A stretch of 64,000 nt of DNA from Lentzea terrae (GTDB lineage: Bacteria; Actinomycetota; Actinomycetes; Mycobacteriales; Pseudonocardiaceae), in contig NZ_QFWW01000001.1 of NCBI RefSeq assembly GCF_003265345.1, positions 497,639-561,638 of the forward strand, in the 5' to 3' direction. Under the pieces are notes generated by a model. The model was given only the letters and a program-made list of their open reading frames with translations, made no database searches and was not told the DNA's origin. The position numbers and the translations under genes are program-made. This document shows positions 27,827 through 36,194 of this stretch, piece by piece (within the stretch, counting starts at the first letter, position 1; every line of letters begins with the position of its first letter).

Positions 27827-30220
27827 TCACCCGGACGCCAGTCCTGCCGCCGGGCGAATGCGCGACGCGCCCCGAGACGGTCCGAAAGCAGCCAGCACCG
27901 CGAGCACGACTACCACCAACGCGCCGATGACCAGCGGCAACACCACCCGAATCCCCGGCAGTGACATGTCGATCCCAGTGGCCAGGATGGCGATTTCGGC
28001 GTAACCGAACCCGAGCACGCCACCACCGATCACTCCGACCAGCGCCAACATGATCGCTTCAGCGATGACTCCACCCTGCAGTCCGCCCTGAGTGACACCC
28101 AAGGCGCGCCTGAGTGCGAGCTCCTTGCGGCGTTCCTGGACCGAGATCGTCAGCGCGGTGCCGATACCGGTCACTGCGACCGCCACGGACAGGCCGAGCA
28201 GCACCATCATCAGCACGGTGCCGAGGTGCATCTGTCGGTCGACCTCCGCACGCTCGTCGGCGTCGGTCTGCACGATTACCGTCGGGTTGTTGGGCAACGC
28301 GGCCTGCAGCTTCGCCCGGAACTGAGCCGCGTCCACGCCCGGTTTCAGCGCTACCAGCACCTTCTCGGAGGGTCCTGACGTCGAACCGCCGATGATCGGC
28401 GTGTAGCCGGTGAGGCTGCCGGGCACGGTGCCGACGACCTTGTACTGCTTGCCGTCGCTCTCGACGAACGGCCGGTCCTCCCAGTGCGGCGGCACGATCG
28501 CGGTCCCGGACGTGAACTGCTCGGCACCGGACACGTTCTGCGCCTTCAGCCACGCCTGGAACTCGGCGGGGTCGGCGCCCGCGCCGTTCTCGGCCCGGTG
28601 CAGCACGACGCTGGCGGCCGCCCCGTCCTGCACGGGGATCGCGGGCAGCGGCCGCTCCCCCGCGTCGACCACGGTCACGTCCGGCCGTTCCTCGTTGGCG
28701 AACGCGGACGCCATGTCCTGCGCACCACCCAGCACGACCAGGAAGAACGTCACCATCGAGCTGGCCAGCAGCAACGGCAGCGCCACCGAAGCCGACCGCT
28801 GCGGCATCCTGCGCACCTCGGCACCGGCGAGCTTCCACTGGGTGCCACCGATCTTGCCGAACAGCCGCGCGATGAACGGGACCGTGACCGGGCCGAGGAT
28901 CCAGAACAGGCCGGTCACCGCGGCGATCGCGGAGAACGTGACCGCGAGCGGCGCGGCAGCGGTGCCCTTGGCCGCGACGGCCAGCAGCGCGAGCAGTGCC
29001 GCCCCACCCGTGAAGAGCAGGCCGAACACCAACCGCAGCCGACGCACGGAGCGAGGCGGCACCTCGTTCTCGGCATCACGAAGAGCAGCCAACGGCGAGA
29101 CGCGCGCCGCGTTGATCGCGGGACGAACAGCCGCCATCACGCTCAACAGCGCGGCAACAACAACTCCGAGGATCACGTACCCGAGCGACGGCAGCAGGTC
29201 GGGGCTCAGCTCCACCGCACCGAACAACGCCGAGATGCCGGTGACGTCGAACGTCCTGGCCAGCAACCACGCCATCGGCCCGCCGAGCAACGCGCCGCCG
29301 ACACCGGCCAGCGCACCCGTCAGCAGCGCCTCGAACAGGCTCCTGCGCACCAACGGCCCGCGCTGGGCCCCGATGCACCTCAGCAACGCCGTCTGCCGCT
29401 GACGTTGCGCGTAGACGGCCCGGAACGTGGCCGCCGCGACGAACACCGCCGTGGCCAGCGCGAGCACGCTGAACGGCAGGAGGATGAACTTCAGGTCGTT
29501 GCCGATCTTGTCGGCGTCCGGCGCCGGGTCGCGCACGAGGTACGACGCGCCCGCCGCGCTCGCGACGGCCTCGCGGGAGCCACCGATCACCCATGCCGCC
29601 ACGGTCTCCGGTGCGGGGTCGAGCTTGCGGGCGAGATCGGGACCGGCGACCAGGATGGGCCGCGAGTCGATCCCGCCCTTCTTCATGACCCCGCTGACCG
29701 CGGCCTCGAACGGCTTGCCGTCCGCCGAGGCGAGCTTGATCTTGTCGCCGGGCTTGAGGCCGCGCTCGTACGCCGTGATCTTGTCGACGGCGACCTCGTT
29801 GTCGGCGGCGGGCGGCTTGCCCTCCGCCAGCGGCCAGCGCGCCAGGTCGGGCTGCTGAACGTGCACCTCTGCCCGGTGCTCCCCGGCACGGCCGTTGCCG
29901 TCCAGCAGGTCCGCCCGCGCCTCCTGCACCGGCACCGCCCTGCCGACCGCGGAGAGCCTGGCCAGCACCCCGTCGTCGATCTTCGGACGGTTCGCCTCGA
30001 CGGTGTCCGCGCCGTACTCGGAGGGTTTGACGTTCACCACGTGGCCCACCGTGGACGGGGTGACCGGCGCGCCCTCGTCGACCGACCTGCTGAGGGCGTC
30101 GCTCAGCACCAGTGCGGCCAGCAGGCAGGCCACGCCGACCACGAGCGCGACGCCGGGCAGCAGCGCGCGGCCCGGCCGGGCGCGGAACTCGGCGACGCCG
30201 AGCCGCAGGGAAGTGGACAC
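27827..30220 (-). CDS. FtsX-like ABC transporter permease without adjacent ATPase
   Basis: 797 residues: an N-terminal helix (RALLPGVALVVGVACLLAALVLSDALS), a large extracytoplasmic MacB-PCD-like domain, FtsX helices near 270-400, two further helices, a second extracytoplasmic domain and a C-terminal FtsX block (VLMMVLLGLSVAVAVTGIGTALTISVQERRKELALRRALG). The GTG at 30220 has GAGGAGG upstream; longer starts add an unrelated leader. No ATP-binding gene flanks it, so it must borrow one or be part of a split locus. Confidence 0.88.
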   Translation of the reverse strand: MSTSLRLGVAEFRARPGRALLPGVALVVGVACLLAALVLSDALSRSVDEGAPVTPSTVGHVVNVKPSEYGADTVEANRPKIDDGVLARLSAVGRAVPVQEARADLLDGNGRAGEHRAEVHVQQPDLARWPLAEGKPPAADNEVAVDKITAYERGLKPGDKIKLASADGKPFEAAVSGVMKKGGIDSRPILVAGPDLARKLDPAPETVAAWVIGGSREAVASAAGASYLVRDPAPDADKIGNDLKFILLPFSVLALATAVFVAAATFRAVYAQRQRQTALLRCIGAQRGPLVRRSLFEALLTGALAGVGGALLGGPMAWLLARTFDVTGISALFGAVELSPDLLPSLGYVILGVVVAALLSVMAAVRPAINAARVSPLAALRDAENEVPPRSVRRLRLVFGLLFTGGAALLALLAVAAKGTAAAPLAVTFSAIAAVTGLFWILGPVTVPFIARLFGKIGGTQWKLAGAEVRRMPQRSASVALPLLLASSMVTFFLVVLGGAQDMASAFANEERPDVTVVDAGERPLPAIPVQDGAAASVVLHRAENGAGADPAEFQAWLKAQNVSGAEQFTSGTAIVPPHWEDRPFVESDGKQYKVVGTVPGSLTGYTPIIGGSTSGPSEKVLVALKPGVDAAQFRAKLQAALPNNPTVIVQTDADERAEVDRQMHLGTVLMMVLLGLSVAVAVTGIGTALTISVQERRKELALRRALGVTQGGLQGGVIAEAIMLALVGVIGGGVLGFGYAEIAILATGIDMSLPGIRVVLPLVIGALVVVVLAVLAAFGPSRGASRIRPAAGLASG

Positions 30221-30326
30221 GAATCCTCCTCGGTGACGTCTGACGGTCCCGAAGGTAGGAAGGAAGCCGATCAGCGGGCGTCGGACTGGGGTAGCAAGCT
30301 CGCGTACGACCACAGGAGGACCCCGA

Positions 30327-30836
30327 ATGATCCACCGCAGCATGATCAACCTCTACGACGAGGACGCCAACGTGATCGGCGAGGTCACGCGCGAACGCAT
30401 GCGCGCGGAGAACCTCTGGCACGGATGCGTCCTCACCCTGGTGTTCTCGGTCGACGGCGAACGCGTCTACGTGCACCGCCGCACCGACACCAAGGACATC
30501 TTCCCCGGCCTGTACGACTACACCGCCGGCGGCGTGATCGACGCGGGCGAGACCCCCGACACCGCTGCCCGGCGCGAGCTCGAAGAAGAACTCGGGGTCG
30601 ACACTCCCCTGACGTTCCTCTTCCAGACCACCTACGTCGACGAGCAGACCCGCTACCACGCGTGGGTCTACGAAACGCACTCCGACGGCCCGTTCACCCA
30701 CCAGCCGGAGGAGGTCGCCTGGGGCGGGTGGATGGACCTCGCCGAACTGCGGGGCAAGATCGACGATCCCGGCTGGCCGCTCGTCCCGGACGGCCGGGCG
30801 ATCGGCCGGGAGTGGCTGGACCTCAGTTCCAGCTGA
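30327..30836 (+). CDS. Nudix hydrolase (IPP isomerase-like group)
   Basis: 169 residues with the Nudix box GVIDAGETPDTAARRELEEE followed by LGV, a DEDANVIGEVTRERMRAENLWHGCV N-terminus and RRTDTKDIFPGLYDYTAGG. This resembles the YfcD/isopentenyl-diphosphate-isomerase-like Nudix subgroup; the substrate is unknown. AGGAGG precedes the ATG. Its 3' end overlaps the convergent reductase gene by 14 bp. Confidence 0.85.
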   Translation: MIHRSMINLYDEDANVIGEVTRERMRAENLWHGCVLTLVFSVDGERVYVHRRTDTKDIFPGLYDYTAGGVIDAGETPDTAARRELEEELGVDTPLTFLFQTTYVDEQTRYHAWVYETHSDGPFTHQPEEVAWGGWMDLAELRGKIDDPGWPLVPDGRAIGREWLDLSSS

Positions 30837-31701
30837 GCCCGGCGCGCGTCTTCCAGTACCGCTCGGCGGGCTCGGCCAGCTCCGGCAGGTCCACCTCGAT
30901 CCGCAGCGCGTCCACATTGGACAGAAGCTGCCGCGGGCTCGCCGCGCCGGACAGCACGACGTCCACCCACGGCTGCCGCGCGATCGCCGCCAGCGCGACC
31001 GCGTCCGGCCCGACGCCCAGCGCTTTCGCCTGCGCCGCAACCGCTTGCGGTGGTTCGACGACGAGCCGCCCGTTGGCCACGCCCTCCTTGACGATCACCC
31101 GCAACCCGGCGTCGTGCGCTTCCCGGAGAGCGTCACCCGCCGAGGTCTCCAGCACGTTCCAGGTGGACTGGACGGAGGAGAAGATGCCGAGGTCGAGCGC
31201 CTTGCGGATGGCGTCGGCCTGCCGCGGGCCGGATGTGGAGAACCCCAGCGGCACCCCGATCGCGACCATCGCGTCCTGCAGGGCGCGATCGGAGAACAGC
31301 GGGCTGTCGGCGGTCAGCGAGTGCACCTGGTAGAGGTCGACGCGCGGCAGCAGGGCCTGAGTTTCCTGCCACTGCTGGGTGAACCGGACGAGCGAGTGCT
31401 CCTTGACCTCGTGCACCTCGGCGTCGGGCCGCCAGTCCGCGGTGTAGGCGTACCCCCACTTGCTGGAGATCGTCACGTCGTCGTGGCCGGGCAGCCAGGA
31501 CGACAGGAAGTCCTCCGACAACCCGTACGAACGGGCCGCGTCCACCCACCGGATGCCCAACTCGTAAGCGGTGTCGAGCACCAGATGGCACTGCGCGCGC
31601 ATCGAGTCGACCGATCGCTCGCGAGGCAACGCGTCCTCGCGGCCGAGGTTGATGTAGGCGGGACGACCGAGTGACGCGAGACCGAGCGCGAGTTGAGCCA
31701 T
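30823..31701 (-). CDS. Aldo/keto reductase
   Basis: 292-residue TIM-barrel NADPH-dependent oxidoreductase. The catalytic tetrad is recognisable as the Asp in WVDAARSYGLSED with the following Tyr, the Lys in TISSKWGYAY and the His in LYQVHSLT. The substrate is not predictable. The ATG at 31701 has TACGGT 7 nt upstream and starts at the first barrel strand. Confidence 0.87.
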   Translation of the reverse strand: MAQLALGLASLGRPAYINLGREDALPRERSVDSMRAQCHLVLDTAYELGIRWVDAARSYGLSEDFLSSWLPGHDDVTISSKWGYAYTADWRPDAEVHEVKEHSLVRFTQQWQETQALLPRVDLYQVHSLTADSPLFSDRALQDAMVAIGVPLGFSTSGPRQADAIRKALDLGIFSSVQSTWNVLETSAGDALREAHDAGLRVIVKEGVANGRLVVEPPQAVAAQAKALGVGPDAVALAAIARQPWVDVVLSGAASPRQLLSNVDALRIEVDLPELAEPAERYWKTRAGLSWN

Positions 31702-31708
31702 GCCGACA

Positions 31709-31714
31709 ACCGTA
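31709..31714 (-). promoter_or_regulatory. -10 box of the aldo/keto reductase gene
   Basis: TACGGT on the minus strand, 7 nt before the ATG; leaderless layout. Confidence 0.5.
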
Positions 31715-31730
31715 AACGGCGGCGACAACG

Positions 31731-31762
31731 GTGAACGGCGGCCCCGGAGGACCGCCGCTCAC
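31731..31762 (-). terminator. Terminator of the GH5 gene
   Basis: GTGAaCGGCGG pairs with CCGCCGcTCAC (one mismatch) around a 10-nt loop, 20 bases beyond the GH5 stop. Confidence 0.6.
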
Positions 31763-31782
31763 GTGACCCGCCGGGGTCGGTT

Positions 31783-32829
31783 CTAGCGATTCGCCCTGAT
31801 GTGGTTGCGCACCCACTTGCCGGCGTCCTTCAGCGGACCCTCACCGGCGAAGCTGTTGCCGGCACAGGTACCGCCCTTGAACACCGCGCCCGAGCGCTTG
31901 TCGTCGGAGAAGTTCCAGTTGGTCCAGGAGATCTTCTTCGAGTTCATCAGGCTGATGAACTTGTTCGCCATCGTGAAGTCGTTGGGACCGTCACCGGACG
32001 CTTCCTGCGAACCGAACTCGGTGACGAACACCGGCACCTGGTTCGAGACCGTGTCCAGCGCCTTGACGTAGCTGTCCCGGTGCGACTTCGCGTAGAAGTG
32101 GAACGTGTACATCAGGTTCGAGGCGTTGACCTTGTTCCGGCTCACCTCGTTGATGTCCTTGCCGTCGGACAGGCCGAAGGTCGACCAGCCGTGCGTGCCC
32201 ACGAGCACGAGGCTGTCCGGGTCCTCCGCGCGGATCGTCGGGATGACGGCCTCCGCGTAGGACTTGACCCGCGCCCACGACACGCCGTTCGGCTCGTTGG
32301 CGATGTCGTAGATGATGTTCGTCTTGTTCTTGTGCCGCGCGGCGATCTCCTTGAAGAAGGTCTTGGCGCGGGCGGTGTTGTGGTTCGGGTCGCCCGGCGA
32401 GAGCTGGTGCCAGTCGACCAGCGCGTACATGCCGCGCTTGGTGGCTTCCTCGATGTAGCCGTGCACCATGTCGGTGAACTTCCGGGGGTTGGTCTCGTAA
32501 CCGCCCTCCTGGATGTACATCGAGATGCGCAGGACGTCGGCCTTCCAGTCGTTCGCGAGCGCGTCCAGGGACGCGGTCTTGATGCACTGCGAGAACCACT
32601 GGATGCCGTGGGTGCTCATGCCCCGCAGCTGGACCTGCTGGCCCGCCTGGTTGCACAGCTTCACACCGCAGACCTTCAACTGGCCGTTGACCGCCGCGCT
32701 CGAACCCGGTGGCAGCGCGGCCGCGGAGACGTCACCCTCCGGTGCGGCGACGGAACTGCTCGCCATGACACCGGTCAGCGGGAGCACGACTGCCGCGGCG
32801 AGTGCCACCACAGACTTCTGCCAAGCCAT
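31783..32829 (-). CDS. Secreted glycoside hydrolase family 5 (endoglucanase-like)
   Basis: 348 residues with a Sec-type signal peptide (about residues 1-29). The GH5 TIM barrel shows LRGMSTHGIQWF, ADVLRISMYIQEGGY, the acid/base Glu179 in DIANEPNG and the nucleophile Glu271 in VFVTEFGS, plus SWTNWNFSDD near the end. It most resembles bacterial endo-beta-1,4-glucanases that act on cellulose outside the cell. There is no carbohydrate-binding module, unusual for an actinomycete cellulase. An AT-rich palindrome (32869-32884) lies upstream. Confidence 0.92.
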   Translation of the reverse strand: MAWQKSVVALAAAVVLPLTGVMASSSVAAPEGDVSAAALPPGSSAAVNGQLKVCGVKLCNQAGQQVQLRGMSTHGIQWFSQCIKTASLDALANDWKADVLRISMYIQEGGYETNPRKFTDMVHGYIEEATKRGMYALVDWHQLSPGDPNHNTARAKTFFKEIAARHKNKTNIIYDIANEPNGVSWARVKSYAEAVIPTIRAEDPDSLVLVGTHGWSTFGLSDGKDINEVSRNKVNASNLMYTFHFYAKSHRDSYVKALDTVSNQVPVFVTEFGSQEASGDGPNDFTMANKFISLMNSKKISWTNWNFSDDKRSGAVFKGGTCAGNSFAGEGPLKDAGKWVRNHIRANR

Positions 32830-32868
32830 TCAGCGTCTCCTCTCGGACTGCCGGCGGCGGATTAGTTA

Positions 32869-32884
32869 GGTAAGTTTCCTTACC
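32869..32884. promoter_or_regulatory. Palindrome upstream of the GH5 gene
   Basis: GGTAAG-TTTC-CTTACC, a perfect 6-bp inverted repeat in an AT-rich flank, about 40 bp before the GH5 start. It is not the CebR-type box (TGGGAGCGCTCCCA). Probably an operator for carbohydrate-responsive control. Confidence 0.55.
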
Positions 32885-32926
32885 GATTAAAGGTATAGAT
32901 GACCTTAGGGCGGCCCCTGGGGTGCG

Positions 32927-33682
32927 TCAAGCGTCTCGTCGCAGAAGAGTCACAGTTCCGGTACCGAGAGTCACCGCTGCGTAAACGAGCAAACAGGCGA
33001 CGGCGGCCACCGGGTTCAGCGGCGCGTTCTCCACGACCCCCGCCACCTCGTACACCAGGTACGGGACCATCACCCCCGAAGCGTCCATGTTCCAGGGCTC
33101 CGGCAGCATCGGCGTGATGGCGGGCAACCCCCACAGCAGCACGCCCACCACCACGATCGCGACCGCCGTCGACCGCAGCGCCAGGCCCAGCCCGAGGCCG
33201 ATCAGACCCGTCACCACGATCGACAGCACCGCCGCACCGGCCCACGGCAGCACGTCGCCGAGGCTGTCCCACGGCGCGACCGGCGGCGGACGATCGCCCA
33301 TGATCAGCCAGCCGGCTCCGATGCTCAGCGCGAGCGCGACAGCGCCGACCACCGCGGCCGCACCGGTGACGAGTGCGGTTTTGGCCGCCAGCAAGCGTTT
33401 CCGGTTCGGTACGGCGGTCAGCGCGGCCAGTCGCGGGTCCGAGGTGGCCACCAGAGCGCCCAGCGCGGCGACGCAGAACTGCAGGACCGGGTTGATCACC
33501 ACGCTGGCGTCGGCGGAGGCGAACCGGGCCTGCTCGGCGGCCGGGGACGTGTCGTAGTCCTGCACCATCAACCACGAGAGCAGCGCACCGAGGACGACCA
33601 TCAGACCGACGGCGGCGACGAGACCGAAGGGTGCGCGGACCGTCCAGAGCTTCAGCCACTCCGCTGCGAGCGCGTTCTTCAC
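32927..33682 (-). CDS. ABC transporter permease (ABC-2 type)
   Basis: 251 residues with about six transmembrane helices and the ABC-2-like start VKNALAAEWLKLWTVRAPFG. It pairs with the ATPase whose stop overlaps its GTG start (GTGA). Such pairs commonly export drugs or peptides. Confidence 0.87.
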   Translation of the reverse strand: MKNALAAEWLKLWTVRAPFGLVAAVGLMVVLGALLSWLMVQDYDTSPAAEQARFASADASVVINPVLQFCVAALGALVATSDPRLAALTAVPNRKRLLAAKTALVTGAAAVVGAVALALSIGAGWLIMGDRPPPVAPWDSLGDVLPWAGAAVLSIVVTGLIGLGLGLALRSTAVAIVVVGVLLWGLPAITPMLPEPWNMDASGVMVPYLVYEVAGVVENAPLNPVAAVACLLVYAAVTLGTGTVTLLRRDA

Positions 33683-34380
33683 AGTCCCCTCCCGGAGGTG
33701 AGCGCCAGGTAGGCGTCTTCGAGCGAACCGTTCTGCGTCAACGCTTCCATCGGCGTTTCTTTGACCAGCTGTCCTCTTGCGACGATCACGACGTGGTCGG
33801 CGGTCAGCGCCATCTCGCTCATGAGGTGGCTGGAGACGAAGACCGTGCGGCCCTCGTGAGCCAGCGCGCGCATCAGGTCGCGGATCCACCGCACGCCTTC
33901 GGGGTCCAGGCCGTTGACGGGTTCGTCGAACATCAACACCTGCGGGTCGCCCAGGAGCGCGGCCGCGACGCCGAGCCGCTGCTTCATGCCGAGCGACAAC
34001 GTCCTGATCCGCTTGTGCCGCACGCCGCCCAGCCCGACCTGCTCCAGCAGCTCGACCGCGCGCCGCTGGCTGATCCCGTTGCTCGCGGCGAGCCAGCGCA
34101 GGTGGTCCAGCGCCTTGCGGCCGTGGTGCACCGCCGCCGGGTCGAGCAGCACGCCGACGTGCCGCAGGGGCTGGTCGAGGTCGGCGTACCGCTTGCCACC
34201 GACCAGCGCCTCCCCCTCGCTGGGCCGGTCGAGTCCCACGATCATGCGCATCGTCGTGGACTTGCCGGCGCCGTTGGGCCCCAGGAAGCCCGTGACCAGT
34301 CCAGGTTGGACGGTGAACGACAGGGCGTCGACCGCCGTCGTGCCGCCGTATCTCTTCGTCAGGTTCCGCACCTCGATCAT
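33679..34380 (-). CDS. ABC transporter ATP-binding protein
   Basis: 233 residues: Walker A GPNGAGKST, signature LSLGMKQRLGVAAALLGDP, Walker B VLMFDEPVNGLD, switch His SSHL. DrrA/bacitracin-export-like ATPase. It is divergent from a histidine kinase/response regulator pair across a 111-bp gap containing a perfect palindrome, suggesting the two-component system controls the exporter. Confidence 0.93.
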   Translation of the reverse strand: MIEVRNLTKRYGGTTAVDALSFTVQPGLVTGFLGPNGAGKSTTMRMIVGLDRPSEGEALVGGKRYADLDQPLRHVGVLLDPAAVHHGRKALDHLRWLAASNGISQRRAVELLEQVGLGGVRHKRIRTLSLGMKQRLGVAAALLGDPQVLMFDEPVNGLDPEGVRWIRDLMRALAHEGRTVFVSSHLMSEMALTADHVVIVARGQLVKETPMEALTQNGSLEDAYLALTSGRGL

Positions 34381-34440
34381 GCCGAGAAGAGTCGGCTGCC
34401 GCGGCCGTCAGCGGATCGGACCTGGAGCCGAACCCGGGAA

Positions 34441-34456
34441 TCGGACCGTGGTCCGA
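34441..34456. promoter_or_regulatory. Palindrome between the ABC exporter and the two-component system
   Basis: TCGGACC-GT-GGTCCGA, perfect 7-bp arms. It is 22 bp upstream of the kinase -10 box and in the divergent promoter region; a likely site for the adjacent NarL-type regulator. Confidence 0.6.
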
Positions 34457-34478
34457 GGCGTGCGGGACCTCCGCTCGT

Positions 34479-34484
34479 TACCGT
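34479..34484 (+). promoter_or_regulatory. -10 box of the histidine kinase gene
   Basis: TACCGT, 7 nt before GTG 34492. Confidence 0.5.
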
Positions 34485-34491
34485 CGGTCCC

Positions 34492-35559
34492 GTGATCGCG
34501 AAACTGCACCTCTACCTGGTCGACCTGACCGCCGCCGTGGTGATCGGCGTGCTCGTCGGCTACGGCATGGTGGAACACCAGGGCAAGCCGTGGTGGCTCG
34601 TCGTGCCGAGCGCCGCGCTGGTCGCGCTGCCCGTGGCGGTGCGCCGGTGGTGGCCGGTCACCACGCTGGTGGTCACCACCGCGGCGACAGCAGCGGTGAT
34701 CATCGGCCAGGTGCTGCCGGTCCAGGCGCTCGGTGCCCCCGTCGGCGCGATCTGCTTCACGCTCTACACCGTGGCGGTCGAACGCACCCTCACGTGGTCG
34801 CTGACCGGTCTCGTGGTCTCCGTCGTCGCGGTCGCCGGCGTCGGCGGCGGAGAACCGGAGAACGTCCTGGCCGGCGTCGCGGTGCTCGGTGCGGTGTGGG
34901 TGATGGGCTACACGACCCGGCTGCGCCGGTCGTTCTTCGAGCGGGAGGGCCGGCAGCGAGCCGAGCAGGCACTGTCCGACGAACGCATGCGCATCGCCCG
35001 CGAACTGCACGACGTGGTGGCGCACAACCTCTCTCTCATCGCCGTACAAGCCGCCAACGCCGCACATGTGCGCTCACCCGAACACGCCTATGAGGCCTTG
35101 CAGGTCATCTCGGAGACCAGCCGGGCTGCGCTGACCGAGATGCGCAGCCTGCTCGGTGTGCTGCGCTCCGACGCCGACCTGGCGCCCTCCCCCGGCCTCG
35201 ACGGGCTGGCCGAGCTGGCCGACCGGGCGTCCCTGGCGGGTGTGCGCGTGTCGTTGGACGTGCGGGGCGACGCCGAGGTCCCCGAAGGGGTCGGGCTGTC
35301 GGCGTACCGGATCGTGCAGGAGGCTTTGACGAACGTGGTGAAGCACGCGGCGCCCGCTTCGTGCACGGTGCTCGTAGAGGTGACGCCGTCGTTGGTGCGC
35401 ATCGAGGTGGACGACGACGGACCTGGGGTGAAGGAGCTGGGTGTGGGGCACGGCCTGATCGGCATGCGTGAGCGTGTCGCGGTGTACGACGGCACGTTCA
35501 CGGCAGGACCGGCACCGGACGGCGGTTTCCGGGTCGTGGCGGAGCTGCCGGTCCGATGA
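34492..35559 (+). CDS. Sensor histidine kinase (HisKA_3 / NarL-type)
   Basis: 355 residues. Four to five N-terminal transmembrane helices form a compact sensor with little extracellular loop, followed by the dimerisation helix ERMRIARELHDVVAHNLSLIAVQ with the phosphorylated His, and an ATPase domain with DDDGPG and GHGLIGMRERV. This is the intramembrane-sensing architecture common for actinobacterial antibiotic-responsive kinases. The GTG start fits a leaderless transcript; the stop overlaps the regulator ATG. Confidence 0.93.
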   Translation: MIAKLHLYLVDLTAAVVIGVLVGYGMVEHQGKPWWLVVPSAALVALPVAVRRWWPVTTLVVTTAATAAVIIGQVLPVQALGAPVGAICFTLYTVAVERTLTWSLTGLVVSVVAVAGVGGGEPENVLAGVAVLGAVWVMGYTTRLRRSFFEREGRQRAEQALSDERMRIARELHDVVAHNLSLIAVQAANAAHVRSPEHAYEALQVISETSRAALTEMRSLLGVLRSDADLAPSPGLDGLAELADRASLAGVRVSLDVRGDAEVPEGVGLSAYRIVQEALTNVVKHAAPASCTVLVEVTPSLVRIEVDDDGPGVKELGVGHGLIGMRERVAVYDGTFTAGPAPDGGFRVVAELPVR

Positions 35560-36185
35560 CGACCGTGCTGATCGTCGACGACCAGGCCCTGCTGCGCGCG
35601 AGCTTCCGGCTGCTGGTCGACAACGAACCGGACCTGACGGTGGTGGGCGAGGCGGGCACCGGCGCCGAGGCCGTGGCGCTTGCTTCTTCGTTGGCACCAG
35701 ACGTTGTGCTGATGGACATCCGCATGCCGGAGATGGACGGCATCGAGGCCACTCGCCTGGTGGACGGGCCGAAAGTGCTGGTGCTGACGACGTTCGACCT
35801 GGACGAGTACGTGTTCGGCGCACTGCGTGCCGGGGCCTCGGGTTTCCTGCTGAAGGACACGCCCCCTGCCGAGTTGCTGAGCGCGATCCGCGTGGTGGCC
35901 GCCGGTGAGTCGCTGCTGTCGCCGTCGGTCACGCGCCGGCTGATCTCCGAGTTCGTCCGGCAGCCCTCCGCTCCGGCGGTCAAGGGGCTGGAAGTGCTGA
36001 CCGAGCGGGAGAAGGAGGTGCTGCTGCTGATCGCGCGCGGACTGTCCAACGCGGAGATCATGGCGGCGCTGCACGTCAGCACGGGCACGGTGAAGACGCA
36101 CATCGGGAACCTGCTGGCGAAACTGCACGCACGCGACCGAGCACAGCTGGTTATTGCGGCGTACGAGGCCGGTCTCGTCGGTTAG
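35556..36185 (+). CDS. NarL/LuxR-family response regulator
   Basis: 209 residues. Receiver domain with acidic pocket VDDQ, phospho-Asp in VVLMDIRMPEMDG (about residue 54) and Lys in LLKDTPP; LuxR-type helix-turn-helix at the C-terminus (LTEREKEVLLLIARGLSNAEIMAALHVSTGTVKTHIGNL). Coupled to the kinase by ATGA. The likely targets are the divergent ABC genes. Confidence 0.95.
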   Translation: MTTVLIVDDQALLRASFRLLVDNEPDLTVVGEAGTGAEAVALASSLAPDVVLMDIRMPEMDGIEATRLVDGPKVLVLTTFDLDEYVFGALRAGASGFLLKDTPPAELLSAIRVVAAGESLLSPSVTRRLISEFVRQPSAPAVKGLEVLTEREKEVLLLIARGLSNAEIMAALHVSTGTVKTHIGNLLAKLHARDRAQLVIAAYEAGLVG

Positions 36186-36188
36186 CCT
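36183..36188 (+). promoter_or_regulatory. -10 box of the MoxR cassette, overlapping the regulator stop
   Basis: TAGCCT includes the TAG stop of the response regulator and lies 6 nt before GTG 36195. The ternary cassette may thus have its own leaderless promoter as well as readthrough from the two-component genes. Confidence 0.45.
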
Positions 36189-36194
36189 CACCCG

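Noticed and set aside
31702-31708. TTGTCGG next to the aldo/keto reductase start
   Set aside because: It lies downstream of the -10 box and overlaps the region before the ATG, so position and spacing are wrong for a PafBC site.
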